Shown here: positions 1-8,797 of the stretch, one piece after another
Layout: each line of letters starts with the position of its first letter
How positions within the stretch are numbered: the stretch's first letter is position 1
From: Gemmatimonadota bacterium
GTDB lineage: Bacteria > Gemmatimonadota > Gemmatimonadetes > Gemmatimonadales > GWC2-71-9
Assembly (NCBI GenBank): GCA_022566515.1
Contig: JADFIT010000013.1
Location: 1-38,255 of the forward strand
Reading direction: 5' to 3'
DNA length: 38,255 nt
Position numbers and translations under genes: made by a program
Notes under the pieces: generated by a model
Databases searched by the model: none
Seen by the model: only the letters and a program-made list of their open reading frames with translations
Told to the model about the DNA's origin: nothing

Positions 1-189
1 CGTATATGTGTCGGATAAGACCAGCGGACTCTGGGTGCTACAGTTCCAGCGTTAGACCAACCGAAGCAGCGCTCGGCCCCGCAAACGTAAATAAGGCGGG
101 TCAAGGGTGAAGCGGTCATCGAGCGGTTGGGCGCATATTGGCTGTTGCGCTGCTGCTCCGGGTTCTGTGCGCTGCTGCGGTCGGCGCGA
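1..189. other. Left-edge non-coding stretch
   Basis: No convincing gene, RNA or terminator is visible here. The only structure is an 11-base direct repeat, TGCGCTGCTGC, at 146-156 and 168-178, just downstream of the YtoQ-family stop codon on the minus strand. An open plus-strand frame running from 127 into the YtoQ gene is an antisense shadow. Confidence 0.5.
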
Positions 190-636
190 CTATTGTTTGG
201 TCGTGACGTACCGCAGGATCTCCACCACCTGGTCGGGGGTCTCGGCCACGGCCATCGCCGCCGCATCGACCTCCTTCAGAGGGTGAATCAGGCTGCTATC
301 GTGCATCGTTATCAATGGTTTGCCCAGGGCTGTGGCATACCCGGCGTCGAAGGCCGCATTCCACTGCTTGTATTTGTCGCCGAAACGGACGACCACGACG
401 TCCGCCCTCTCGATCATCGTTCGCGTCCGAATGGCGTTGACCTTGCCGCCCTTGTGATCCCTCCAGAACTGGTTCTCTTCGGGGCCCAGGATGTCCGCAC
501 CGACGTCGTCGCTGGCCGGATGGTCCGTTACCGGCGCTAGGAGCGTCACGGGCAACCCGGCGTCGGCAACGCCTCGCGCGATCTGGTCACGCCAATCGGA
601 ATGGATCTCCCCTGCTAGATAAACGCTGATCTCCAC
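190..636 (-). CDS. YtoQ-family protein
   Basis: A protein of about 148 residues matching the YtoQ family (Bacillus subtilis YtoQ is of similar length). No biochemical role is established for the family. The family signature is plain: it opens with EISVYLAGEIHSDWR and later has VVVRFGDKYKQWNAAFDAGY and GKPLITMHDSSLIHPLKE, resembling nucleoside 2-deoxyribosyltransferase-like folds. The start is set at the GTG at 636-634 because GGAG lies six bases upstream and the conserved region begins there. A longer frame from the ATG at 753 would add 39 residues that do not look like the family. It is divergent from the amidohydrolase gene across a 162-base gap. The family call is firm; the function is unknown. 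Confidence 0.85.
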   Translation of the reverse strand: MEISVYLAGEIHSDWRDQIARGVADAGLPVTLLAPVTDHPASDDVGADILGPEENQFWRDHKGGKVNAIRTRTMIERADVVVVRFGDKYKQWNAAFDAGYATALGKPLITMHDSSLIHPLKEVDAAAMAVAETPDQVVEILRYVTTKQ

Positions 637-798
637 CTGGCACTCCGTGTTCGAGAAATGGACGACCGTCCAAACTTGTAGCCCCGGCTGCCGCTTGTCT
701 ATTCGGAACATGGGGGCGGTAGGGGTCTCCCATCGGCTCGTCCGACTGCACATCTTTCGACTCAGTTTCCAAGGCTTATAACCAACCAGGAGGTCAGC

Positions 799-2517
799 GT
801 GGCGCGTCCCGTCCGTACCCGTGGAATTCCGCAGCTCTTCGTTTTGTCAATCTTAGCCGCAGCGGCAGCCGGCTGCGCCGCATCTCCGGAGGTCGAGGCC
901 GATCTGGTCCTGCGAGGCGGCAAGGTCGTGACCGTCGACGAAGACGTTCCCGATGGCCAGGCCATCGCCGTGAAGGGCGACACCATCCTCGCCGTTGGAT
1001 CGAACCGGCAGATCCGGGCGTACATCGGGCCCAACACGGAGGTGATCGATCTCGACGGCGCCCTCGTCATTCCCGGGTTCATCGAGAGCCACGGCCACTT
1101 CTTAGGTGTCGGCGACGCCAACATGCAGCTCGACCTGATGAGCGTCGCCAACTGGAGCGAGATCGTCTCAATGGTGGGCGCCTTGGTGGGGGATGCCTCG
1201 ACCGGCGAGTTGATCCGGGGCCGGGGTTGGCACCAGGAGAAGTGGGACGAGGTGCCGGAGGGGGCCGTCCTGGGACTGCCCACCCATCACTCGCTTAGTG
1301 CTGTTTCGCCCGACAACCCTGTCGTTCTGCGGCACGCCAGCGGTCACGCGTCGTTCGCCAATGCCAAGGCCATGGAGATGTCCGGCATCACCCGGAGCAC
1401 CCCCGATCCCCCCGGCGGCGAGATCGTGCGGGATGCCAACGGCGATCCCATCGGCGCGTTCCGGGAAACGGCCCAGGGGCTGCTGAGTCCGGCGAGGGAA
1501 AATGCTACGCCGCCCAGTCCGAGACGGCAGGCGGAGCTTGCGATTGAGGAAATTCTGGCGAAGGGCATCACGAGCTTTCAGGATGCCGGGTCGAGCTTCC
1601 GAACCGTCGACATGTTCAAACAGATGGTTGACGATGGCGCGATGGGCATCAGGCTGTACGTAATGCTCCGAGTGTCCAACGAGGCCCTCGCTCGGGAGCT
1701 GCCCAACTACCGGATGATCGGCTACGGCGACAACCGGCTCACGGTGCGGGCGATCAAGCGCAGCATCGACGGCGCACTCGGTTCACACGGCGCTTGGCTG
1801 TTGGAGCCGTACGAGGACTTTCCCTCGAGTTCGGGCCTCAACACGAGTTCCGTCGAGAGCGTCGAGCAAACGGCGCGTCTCGCCATCGAGCACGGATTTC
1901 AATTCAACACCCACGCCATCGGCGACCGGGCGAATCGCGAGACGCTGGACATTTACCAGCGCACGTTCGACGCGAATCCGGACAAGACAGGTCTTCGCTG
2001 GCGCATAGAGCACGCACAGCACCTCCATCCAGATGACATCCCACGCTTCGGTGAGATGGCCGTGATCGCCTCCATGGAGGCGATTCATGCGACTTCGGAT
2101 GCCCCGTGGGTTCTGGAGCGACTCGGCGAGCGGAGGGCGAGAGAGGGTGCGTACGTCTGGCAGAGTCTCATGAAGTCGGGTGCCGTGGTGACGAACGGCA
2201 CGGACGCGCCCGTAGAAGACGTGGACCCCATCGCGAGCTACTACGCCGCGGTGTCGCGGCGAACCAAGGACGGGACGGTTTTCTTTCCGGAGCAGCGGAT
2301 GAGCCGCCTGGAAGCCTTGCGGTCGTACACGATCAACGGAGCCTACGCCGCGTTCGAGGAGGACATCAAGGGTTCGCTCACGCCCGGCAAGCTGGCCGAC
2401 ATCACCGTGCTGTCGAAAGACATCATGACGATTGCAGAGGAAGAGATTCCATCGACGGAGGTGGTGTACACGATCGTGGGTGGGAAGGTGATGTACAGCC
2501 GGGGCGGTGAGCAGTAA
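799..2517 (+). CDS. Exported amidohydrolase (YtcJ-like, amidohydrolase family 3)
   Basis: A 572-residue metal-dependent amidohydrolase, probably a lipoprotein. Residues 1-26 form a signal peptide ending in AAGC, so Cys26 would be lipidated after processing by signal peptidase II. The lipobox is weak because it has Ala rather than Leu at -3. Metal-site motifs are HGH (98-100), the THAIGDRAN block (His372), RIEHAQ (His405) and TNGTDAP (Asp469), in the order seen in YtcJ/AepA-like members of the superfamily. The C-terminal region returns to the small beta-sandwich (GSLTPGKLADITVLS), as is usual. Start is a GTG with AGGAGG five bases upstream. A TTATAA at 776-781 could be a -10 box. Members hydrolyse C-N bonds in varied compounds; nothing here fixes the substrate. 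folA follows 38 bases later. Confidence 0.88.
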   Translation: MARPVRTRGIPQLFVLSILAAAAAGCAASPEVEADLVLRGGKVVTVDEDVPDGQAIAVKGDTILAVGSNRQIRAYIGPNTEVIDLDGALVIPGFIESHGHFLGVGDANMQLDLMSVANWSEIVSMVGALVGDASTGELIRGRGWHQEKWDEVPEGAVLGLPTHHSLSAVSPDNPVVLRHASGHASFANAKAMEMSGITRSTPDPPGGEIVRDANGDPIGAFRETAQGLLSPARENATPPSPRRQAELAIEEILAKGITSFQDAGSSFRTVDMFKQMVDDGAMGIRLYVMLRVSNEALARELPNYRMIGYGDNRLTVRAIKRSIDGALGSHGAWLLEPYEDFPSSSGLNTSSVESVEQTARLAIEHGFQFNTHAIGDRANRETLDIYQRTFDANPDKTGLRWRIEHAQHLHPDDIPRFGEMAVIASMEAIHATSDAPWVLERLGERRAREGAYVWQSLMKSGAVVTNGTDAPVEDVDPIASYYAAVSRRTKDGTVFFPEQRMSRLEALRSYTINGAYAAFEEDIKGSLTPGKLADITVLSKDIMTIAEEEIPSTEVVYTIVGGKVMYSRGGEQ

Positions 2518-2555
2518 GCAGGGAACAGGAGGAGTGAGCGTGCGGCGGAGATGAG

Positions 2556-3023
2556 ATGATCATCATCTCCGCCATGTCCCGCGACCGCCTCATCGGCAAA
2601 GGTGACGGCCTCCCTTGGCACGTGCCGGAGGAGTACAACCAATTCCTGCGGTTCATCGAGGGCCAGACCGTCATCCTCGGCCGGAAGTCCTATCCTATTT
2701 TCGGCAAGAGCCTCACCAGCGACCACAACGTGGTGGTGAGCCGTTCCCTGAGCGAGCTTCCCGGCGCGGTTGTGGTTCCCAGCATTGAGCAAGCCGTGGA
2801 GGTCGCGGAGTCGTTCGGGAAGACCGTGTTCAGTGCGGGTGGCAGCACGATCTACCAGCAAACCATCCCGTTGGCGGACACGATGTACCTGTCGTTCATG
2901 AAAGGCGATTTTGCGGGAGACGCATACTTCCCCGAATTCGATGAATCCGAGTGGACGATCGATCGAACGGAAGACCATCCCGGGTTTGAGTTTGTGGTAT
3001 ACAACCGCGTGAGGGGTGAGTAG
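2556..3023 (+). CDS. folA: Dihydrofolate reductase
   Basis: Reduces dihydrofolate to tetrahydrofolate with NADPH in the cytoplasm. The 155-residue length is normal. Family motifs are visible in order: the N-terminal strand and Met20-type loop (IGKGDGLPWHVPEE, with the acidic residue after the PW pair), VILGRKSYPI, the VVVSRS strand, and FSAGGSTIYQQ, which carries the paired glycines of the NADPH site. The ATG has GGAG five bases upstream. No thymidylate synthase gene is adjacent, although the two often pair. It sits behind the amidohydrolase and may be co-transcribed. purN, purH and glyA elsewhere in the window also handle folate cofactors but are far away. Confidence 0.93.
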   Translation: MIIISAMSRDRLIGKGDGLPWHVPEEYNQFLRFIEGQTVILGRKSYPIFGKSLTSDHNVVVSRSLSELPGAVVVPSIEQAVEVAESFGKTVFSAGGSTIYQQTIPLADTMYLSFMKGDFAGDAYFPEFDESEWTIDRTEDHPGFEFVVYNRVRGE

Positions 3024-3207
3024 ACTACCGGCCAGAAAAAGGCGCCTGCTTCGTCTCTCTGCTGCACAAGGTGCATAGGTCAATTAGCAGCTCTTAGGCA
3101 AGAAAAAACAATTCGCATTTTCCGGCTAATGGGTGGCCAGTGAGGTTCGCAACCCATGCAGACGGTTCCCGCTGGCCATCTGAGACAGTTGGCTGCATCT
3201 TACCTCC
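3024..3207. other. Intergenic region between folA and the kinase gene
   Basis: This 184-base gap holds a small inverted repeat (TGCAC-AAG-GTGCA, in 3062-3074) and then an unusually AT-rich patch around 3100-3122, which suggests a promoter region. No T-tract terminator is evident. The kinase start codon at 3208 lacks a Shine-Dalgarno sequence and has CATCTT six bases before it. Confidence 0.35.
3196..3207 (+). promoter_or_regulatory. Possible leaderless start with -10-like box
   Basis: CATCTT (3196-3201) lies six bases before the kinase ATG and no Shine-Dalgarno sequence is present. The second kinase gene has the same hexamer seven bases before its ATG. A -10 element at this distance would place the transcription start at or next to the ATG. 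This is inferred from spacing alone. Confidence 0.3.
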
Positions 3208-6200
3208 ATGCCCGAGATCATCTCCCGACTCTCGACCGCCCTCGCTGACCGCTACAGAATCGAACGCCTCTTGGGCGAAGGCGGGATGGCGACGGTGTAT
3301 CTCGCCGAAGACCTCAAGCACCACCGCGAAGTAGCGGTCAAGGTGCTCCGGCCCGAACTGGCCGCTATCCTCGGTGGCGAGCGGTTTCTAAACGAGATCG
3401 AGATCGCGGCGCGTCTCACCCATCCTCACATCTTACCCGTACATGACTCCGGCGAAGCCGACGGGATGTTGTTCTACGTCATGCCCTATGTGGAAGGGGA
3501 GTCGCTGCGAGACCTGTTGAACCGCGAAACGCAACTCGGGCTCGAGGAGGCCGTTCATATTGGCCGTGAAATTGCGGACGCGCTCTCCTATGCCCACGGT
3601 CAGGGCGTCATCCACCGAGATATCAAACCGGAAAACGTTCTCCTCCAATCGGGTCACGCCGTGATCGCCGACTTCGGGATTGCCAGAGCGGTGACCGTGG
3701 CAGGTGGAGAGCGATTGACCGAGACGGGGCTCTCCCTCGGCACTCCACAGTACATGAGTCCAGAACAGGCCACAGCCAACCGGGAGCTCGACGCGCGTAG
3801 CGATATCTATGCGCTTGGATGCGTCGTCTATGAAATGCTCGCGGGCGAGCCACCGCACACCGGACCGACCACGCAGGCGATCATCGCGAAGCTGATGACC
3901 GAGCGGCCGGTGCGTTTGCGGATCGTGCGCGATACGGTCCCAGAGTCCATCGAGCGAGCGGTCATGAAGGCGTTGGAGAAGGTGCGGGCCGATCGGTTTG
4001 AGACGGCAGCGGATTTCCGGACTGCACTAAAGCTCGAACATGGTGCCGAGGCGCACGATGCTCCTTCGATTCCCACGACCCCCCGAGATGTGGAGCCGGA
4101 AGTCGAGCGGCACTCGACCGCCCAGGACCTAAAGACTCTCGGGAGACTGGTCCGAACACGGACCGTCGGGCTCCCGGCTCTGGTCATTCTCGTCGCACTG
4201 GTGGCGGTGGTGGCTGTCCCGTTCTGGCTTCGTACGCAACGCGAAAATGCCAGGGCATTGCTCCCGCGTATCGAGCAACTCGCTGCCGAGGGGCGCTTTG
4301 GTGAAGCGTATGTGTTGGCTGTTCGAGCCGAAGATCGCCTCGGAGCGGATTCGTCGTTGGCCCGACTGATGCCGGTCGTGTCCGACAGGCTTTCGGTGAC
4401 GACCGAGCCCGAAGGTGCCGAGGTTTATCTCCGACCGGTGACAACTGCCGAAGGGGGACCCGTCGAAGACGCGGAGCTGATCGGCGTCACTCCGATTCGG
4501 GGTCTCCGAATCGCTCGCAGCGACTACATGATGCGGGTGGAGAAGGAAGGTTACGCGCCGGTGGAGCGGATGGCATCCAGCGCGTTGCCGCGGGTGGAGG
4601 TCTTTGTAGGTGCGTCTGCCGATATCGATATCCAGGTCACGCTGCTGCCAGCGGGGGAGGTGCCGGAAGGTATGGTCTTCGTGCCAGAAGGTGCCTACGA
4701 GCTCGTCAGTGGAGACGCCCCGCCCGGGCTGGGTGTTGCACAGCTCGATGACTTCTTCATAGACGCGTACGAGGTCAGCAACGAGCGCTACAAAGCGTTC
4801 GTTCTGGCTGGGGGGTACACCAACCGGTCTTACTGGAAACACGTGTTCGTGAGGGACGGCAGGGAGCTGTCGTGGGAGGAGGCGATGCGTGACCTGACCG
4901 ATCGAACGGGACTGCCCGGCCCGCGCGGCTGGGTGGGTCATGATTATCCGGAAGGGCGCGGTAGCCATCCGGTGACCGACATCACCTGGTATGAGGCGGC
5001 GGCGTACGCCGAGTTCGTCGGAAAGAGCCTTCCCACAGTGTATCAGTGGGAGAAGGCCGCGCGTGACAGCGCCTTTACTCACTTCGCCGGCGTAGTGATG
5101 CCGTGGGGGTGGGTGAGGCCGGGCGAACTGGTTCGTACCAGGGCGAACTTCAGCGGCAGCGGCACGGCGCCGGTGGACGCGTACCCCTTCGGCCTCAGCC
5201 CATTCGGTGCGCACAGTATGGCTGGGAACGTCAAGGAGTGGACGCTCAACGAGATGGGTAGCGGGCATCTCGTAACGGGAGGCTCCTGGGAAGATCCCCT
5301 GTACATGTTCACTGCTCTGGGATCCTTCGCGAACTTCTTCTCGTCGCCAGCGGTCGGATTCCGCTGCGTGCGCAACACGCCGAATGCCCTCGGTGATCAG
5401 GGTGCAATGCGGGTCGACCTGGACGAGCGAACGCCGTCGTATACGGCAGTCGATGATGCGACCTTCCGCACGTTGCTGAGCTACTATCGCTATGACACAT
5501 GGCCCCTCGAGCCGGAGATTGTGGAGACCGTCGAAACGGAGGACTGGATCCGCGAGAAGGTTCGGCTGGCAGGCGCTGAGGGTGATGACATTCTCGCCTA
5601 CCTATACTTGCCGAAGAGTGCGGCAGCGCCCTTCCAGACTCTCGTGTTTGTACCGGGGATAAATGCGTTCTCCGAGAGTGTCTCTGATGCCACGGAGTGG
5701 TTGCTTGGACCGAACATCAAGTCGGGTAGGGCCGTGCTGGCCGTGGTGATGCAGGGAATGGTAGAACGGGAGCGGGAGCCGGGTTATGAGTCTCCCGAGG
5801 TCAGTTCCGTGCGGTTTCGGGATCTGGTGGTGCTGCAAGCGACGGAGCTGCGCCGGGGCGTCGATTATTTGGAGACGCGTGACGACATCGACATAGACAG
5901 GCTGACCTATGTCGGTTTCAGTTGGGGGGCCTCATCGAGACTTGGGTATGGTGCGGTCGACGATCGCTATAGATCGGTAATCCTCATAGGCGGAGGGGTT
6001 AGAGAGGGAATGCCTAGGAGGCTACCTGAGGTCAACCCCATCAACTTCGCTCCGCACCTGCCGCAGACGCTGCTCTTGCACGGCAAGAACGACGAGGTGC
6101 TCCCGTACTACACAGAGCTGCTCCCTCTGTGGAACCTCCTCCGCGAGCCAAAAAAGCTCGTCGTGATCGAGGGCGCCGGGCACGTACCTCCGTTGGAGGC

Positions 6201-6264
6201 TAGGGTTCCCGCCATCAATCAGTGGCTGGACGAGACTCTGGGGCCAGTCCGACCTCGGCGCTAA
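3208..6264 (+). CDS. Ser/Thr protein kinase - PEGA - FGE-like - alpha/beta-hydrolase fusion
   Basis: A 1018-residue multidomain membrane protein. Residues 12-275 are a complete Hanks-type kinase: glycine loop GEGGMA (23-28), Lys45 in AVKV, HRDIKPEN (136-143, catalytic Asp138), DFG (155-157) and the SPEQ activation segment. A single membrane span follows at about 319-341. Next comes a PEGA-type domain (about 395-457: TTEPEGAEVYL, then EKEGYAP), and then an FGE/SUMF1-type domain (about 486-722: GMVFVPEG, YEVSNERY, MAGNVKEW, VTGGSW, VGFRCVR). The C-terminal alpha/beta hydrolase (about 765-1012) has GFSWGAS with Ser905, and probable Asp962 and His992. The kinase would be cytoplasmic and the rest outside the membrane. 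The FGE-like part lacks the paired active-site cysteines of true formylglycine-generating enzymes, leaving only Cys720, so it is more likely a binding domain. No substrate can be named. Confidence 0.9.
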   Translation: MPEIISRLSTALADRYRIERLLGEGGMATVYLAEDLKHHREVAVKVLRPELAAILGGERFLNEIEIAARLTHPHILPVHDSGEADGMLFYVMPYVEGESLRDLLNRETQLGLEEAVHIGREIADALSYAHGQGVIHRDIKPENVLLQSGHAVIADFGIARAVTVAGGERLTETGLSLGTPQYMSPEQATANRELDARSDIYALGCVVYEMLAGEPPHTGPTTQAIIAKLMTERPVRLRIVRDTVPESIERAVMKALEKVRADRFETAADFRTALKLEHGAEAHDAPSIPTTPRDVEPEVERHSTAQDLKTLGRLVRTRTVGLPALVILVALVAVVAVPFWLRTQRENARALLPRIEQLAAEGRFGEAYVLAVRAEDRLGADSSLARLMPVVSDRLSVTTEPEGAEVYLRPVTTAEGGPVEDAELIGVTPIRGLRIARSDYMMRVEKEGYAPVERMASSALPRVEVFVGASADIDIQVTLLPAGEVPEGMVFVPEGAYELVSGDAPPGLGVAQLDDFFIDAYEVSNERYKAFVLAGGYTNRSYWKHVFVRDGRELSWEEAMRDLTDRTGLPGPRGWVGHDYPEGRGSHPVTDITWYEAAAYAEFVGKSLPTVYQWEKAARDSAFTHFAGVVMPWGWVRPGELVRTRANFSGSGTAPVDAYPFGLSPFGAHSMAGNVKEWTLNEMGSGHLVTGGSWEDPLYMFTALGSFANFFSSPAVGFRCVRNTPNALGDQGAMRVDLDERTPSYTAVDDATFRTLLSYYRYDTWPLEPEIVETVETEDWIREKVRLAGAEGDDILAYLYLPKSAAAPFQTLVFVPGINAFSESVSDATEWLLGPNIKSGRAVLAVVMQGMVEREREPGYESPEVSSVRFRDLVVLQATELRRGVDYLETRDDIDIDRLTYVGFSWGASSRLGYGAVDDRYRSVILIGGGVREGMPRRLPEVNPINFAPHLPQTLLLHGKNDEVLPYYTELLPLWNLLREPKKLVVIEGAGHVPPLEARVPAINQWLDETLGPVRPRR

Positions 6265-6287
6265 GGCGGTTTGGCGCTCTTGAGTCG

Positions 6288-6316
6288 GATTTCCGGCGTC
6301 CCACGCGCCCGGAATC
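6288..6316. terminator. Possible bidirectional hairpin between convergent genes
   Basis: GATT-T-CCGG pairs with CCGGAATC (8 base pairs with one bulged T) around a loop of about 12 bases. It sits in the 79-base gap between the convergent kinase-fusion and radical SAM genes. There is no clear T-tract, so support is weak. Confidence 0.25.
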
Positions 6317-6343
6317 ACAGAGGCCCGGCAAGAACACAGCACG

Positions 6344-7435
6344 TCAGCAATTCGCGGATAGCCGCACCGGCATCCGCTGCGCGCCCCATGTTCCGGGAGG
6401 CCCGTCGAACACGCCGGCGCATTGCGTATCGCAATCGAGACAGCGACCGTCATCCGACAAGTTCCATCCAGTCATTGCGTACCAATCGCGCGCTATGATC
6501 ACGGAGCCGCATCCGTGGCAGTACGTGCTGTCGCCCTCCTCGTCGTGCACGTTGCCGGTATACGCGTAGCGCACTCCGTTCTCGATGGCGATCTTCCGGG
6601 CTCTGGTGAGAGTGGACGGTGGGGTGTTTGGCTTGTCACGCATTTTCCAGTCCGGGTGGAACGCGCTGAAGTGCACCGGCACGTCGGGGCCGAGGTTCTC
6701 AACCACCCATGAGGTGAGTTCGTCGAACTCCCGGTCCGAGTCGTTTTCCCCCGGGATGACCAGGTTCGTGATCTCAAACCACACGTCGGTTTCGTGCTTC
6801 AGGTACACCAGCGTGTCCAACACCGGCTGCAGGTGGCTGTTGGTGATCTTCCAGTAGAACTTTTCGGTGAAGGCCTTGAGATCCACGTTGGCCGCATCCA
6901 TGTAACGGTAGAACTCCCGGCGCGGTTCGTCGCACACGTATCCGGCGGTAACGGCCACCGCCTTGATGCCTACCTCGTGACACGCCTGGGCCACGTCGAT
7001 GGCATACTCGTGGAAGATGACCGGATCGTTGTACGTAAAGGCGACGCTGGAGCATCCGAGGCGCTGCGCCGCCTGTGCCAGAGCCTCGGGAGATGCCGCG
7101 TCCGCCAGCGTGTCGATTTCCCTCGACTTACTGATGTCCCAGTTCTGGCAAAACTTGCACGCCAAGTTGCAGCCGGCGGTGCCGAAGGAGAGGACGGGTG
7201 TGCCGGGCAGGAAGTGGTTGAGGGGTTTCTTCTCGATCGGATCGACGCAGAAGCCGCTGGAGCGGCCATAAGAGGTGAGAACGATCTCTCCGCTCTCGCA
7301 CGCTCTCACAAAACACAGCCCACGCTGACCATCGCGCAGCCGGCACTCCCGGGGACACAGGTCGCACTGGATGCGACCGTCGTCCAGCTTGTGCCAGTAC
7401 CGGGTGGGTACGACGGAACTCACTGCATTCTGCAT
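6344..7435 (-). CDS. AmmeMemoRadiSam system radical SAM enzyme
   Basis: A 363-residue radical SAM protein of the AmmeMemoRadiSam type, related to pyruvate-formate-lyase-activating enzymes. The SAM-cluster motif is CNLACKFC (Cys89, Cys93, Cys96). An N-terminal cysteine set (C24, C27, C31, C41 in CDLCPREC and RGLC) and a C-terminal zinc-ribbon-like pair (YCHGCG, CLDCDTQC) match this subfamily. The family is named for its genomic association with Memo-like and AMMECR1-like proteins; its reaction is unknown. A Memo-family gene lies about 30 kb away at the right end of the window. The start is taken as the ATG at 7435, where the family's N-terminus begins; the longer open frame back to 7612 has no family character. 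A good -10-like TATATT lies upstream. No Shine-Dalgarno is close to the ATG. Confidence 0.9.
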   Translation of the reverse strand: MQNAVSSVVPTRYWHKLDDGRIQCDLCPRECRLRDGQRGLCFVRACESGEIVLTSYGRSSGFCVDPIEKKPLNHFLPGTPVLSFGTAGCNLACKFCQNWDISKSREIDTLADAASPEALAQAAQRLGCSSVAFTYNDPVIFHEYAIDVAQACHEVGIKAVAVTAGYVCDEPRREFYRYMDAANVDLKAFTEKFYWKITNSHLQPVLDTLVYLKHETDVWFEITNLVIPGENDSDREFDELTSWVVENLGPDVPVHFSAFHPDWKMRDKPNTPPSTLTRARKIAIENGVRYAYTGNVHDEEGDSTYCHGCGSVIIARDWYAMTGWNLSDDGRCLDCDTQCAGVFDGPPGTWGAQRMPVRLSANC

Positions 7436-7470
7436 GGCAACCGATTGGCGCGAGGATCCACTCCTACAAT

Positions 7471-7500
7471 AATATACCAAGGGCGCTGATTTTGAGCGAA
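7471..7500 (-). promoter_or_regulatory. Putative sigma70-type promoter for the radical SAM gene
   Basis: On the minus strand, TTCGCT (7500-7495) and TATATT (7476-7471) are 18 bases apart, about 36 bases before the predicted ATG at 7435. The AT-rich -10 stands out in this GC-rich sequence; the -35 match is partial. Confidence 0.4.
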
Positions 7501-7632
7501 GCCATTGGTTGGGTACCCGATTGGCGTGCGGTGACTCGGTGCGACATCTTTGCGGCGGGCTTTCCGAACAGTTTGATCCCGTCCACCTCAGCCGAGTGAC
7601 ACGATGCGCCACAATATCACAACCTACGACGA

Positions 7633-8784
7633 ATGATTGAAGATCCTTTCGCCGTATTCCTGGCCCTCGCAGCGGTCGTCTTCGTCGCTATTCAATTGGA
7701 GAGGCGTGTCGGCGTCTTCCGCTCGCTGGGTGCTGCGCTGGTGGGGATTCTGCTCGCCATGTTGCTGTCTAACATCGGCATTTTGCCAGGCACGTCTCCT
7801 ACGTACCAATTCCTGATGGGTACGGGCGTGAACCTCGCGATCGCCCTGATTCTGTTGAGTGTGGACTTGGGCTCCGTGCTAAAGGCCGGTTCCGGGATGT
7901 TGGCTGCGTTCGGGATAGGTGCTCTGGGAACGGCAGTGGGTGCGATAACCGGCGGTTTGCTCCTGTCTGGCGTCGTCGGTCCCGAGACGTGGAAGCTCGC
8001 GGGGCAGTTCACGGGCACGTACACCGGCGGCGGGGCGAACTTCGCCGCTCTGGGTCGGGCTTTCGAGACCAGCGCGGATTTGTTTTCTGCGGCGACCGCG
8101 GCAGACGTGATCGTGACCGCCGTTTGGATGGTTGCCTGTCTGGCGGTTCCGGTCCTGTTGGGACGGTCCAAGCAGGGGCAGGGGGAAGAGGCTCCCGTCG
8201 CCGGTGAGTCCTCGGCGGAGGGGCAGCTCACGCTGGAACGCACGCTTCAGAGCAGTGTGAAACCAGTGTCGTTGAGTGATACGGCTGCGTTGGTGGCGAT
8301 CGCGATGGGTGCGGTGTGGGGTGCGGATCAACTTGCCGGCCTCCTCCCGATCCACGAGGTGCTGTGGCTGACTACGATAGTGTTGATCTTGGCGCAGGTG
8401 CCGGCGGTGAAGGCGCTGTCGGGCAGCGCGTTGTTCGGCAACTATCTGCTGTTGCTCTTCTTGGCAAGCAACGGTGCCCGTTCGGTGATCGCCAACCTCG
8501 TTGCGATGGGACCACCGGTATTCTATTACGCGATCATCACAGTTGCGTTGCACGGTGTGGTGATCTTTGGGATAGGACGCCTCGCCCGTCTGGATTACGC
8601 TACGTTGGCGGTTGCGTCGCAGGCGAACGTAGGCGGGGCGGCGTCGGCTATCGCGTTGGCAGGCGCCCGCGGGTACACCGATCAGCTGGTCCCAGGTGTG
8701 GCCGTTGGGCTGCTGGGATACGCCGTGGGGAACTATCTGGGGTTTGTGGTGGCGGCGATGATGCGAGGCCTGCTGGGGACGTAG
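7633..8784 (+). CDS. DUF819-family (YjcL-like) integral membrane protein
   Basis: A 383-residue polytopic inner-membrane protein of the DUF819/YjcL family. About ten hydrophobic segments are split into two halves by a hydrophilic loop near residues 180-205. Family blocks include GVNLAIALILLSVDLG, the glycine-rich TGTYTGGGANFAALG segment, and near the C-terminus ASQANVGGAASAIALAGARG, which repeats the same kind of glycine-rich re-entrant motif. That two-fold pattern resembles secondary transporters, but no substrate is established for the family. The start ATG has no good Shine-Dalgarno. It is divergent from the radical SAM gene and convergent with the hydroxyacid dehydrogenase gene, 13 bases downstream. 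Confidence 0.87.
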   Translation: MIEDPFAVFLALAAVVFVAIQLERRVGVFRSLGAALVGILLAMLLSNIGILPGTSPTYQFLMGTGVNLAIALILLSVDLGSVLKAGSGMLAAFGIGALGTAVGAITGGLLLSGVVGPETWKLAGQFTGTYTGGGANFAALGRAFETSADLFSAATAADVIVTAVWMVACLAVPVLLGRSKQGQGEEAPVAGESSAEGQLTLERTLQSSVKPVSLSDTAALVAIAMGAVWGADQLAGLLPIHEVLWLTTIVLILAQVPAVKALSGSALFGNYLLLLFLASNGARSVIANLVAMGPPVFYYAIITVALHGVVIFGIGRLARLDYATLAVASQANVGGAASAIALAGARGYTDQLVPGVAVGLLGYAVGNYLGFVVAAMMRGLLGT

Positions 8785-8797
8785 CCGTGGTCGTGTA

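Noticed and set aside
637-753. N-terminal extension of the YtoQ-family protein
   Set aside because: The 39 extra residues do not fit the family, and the GTG at 636 has GGAG at good spacing and yields the family length.
4129-5268. A 379-residue minus-strand frame inside the kinase fusion gene
   Set aside because: Antisense shadow of the PEGA and FGE-like region; the composition (Pro, Arg, His) is not protein-like.
4681-5380. A functional formylglycine-generating enzyme
   Set aside because: The fold motifs are present, but the two active-site cysteines expected between GGSW and GFRC are missing, so catalysis of that type is unlikely.
7436-7612. N-terminal extension of the radical SAM protein
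   Set aside because: The extra 59 residues lie over an apparent promoter (TATATT at 7476-7471) and have no family resemblance.
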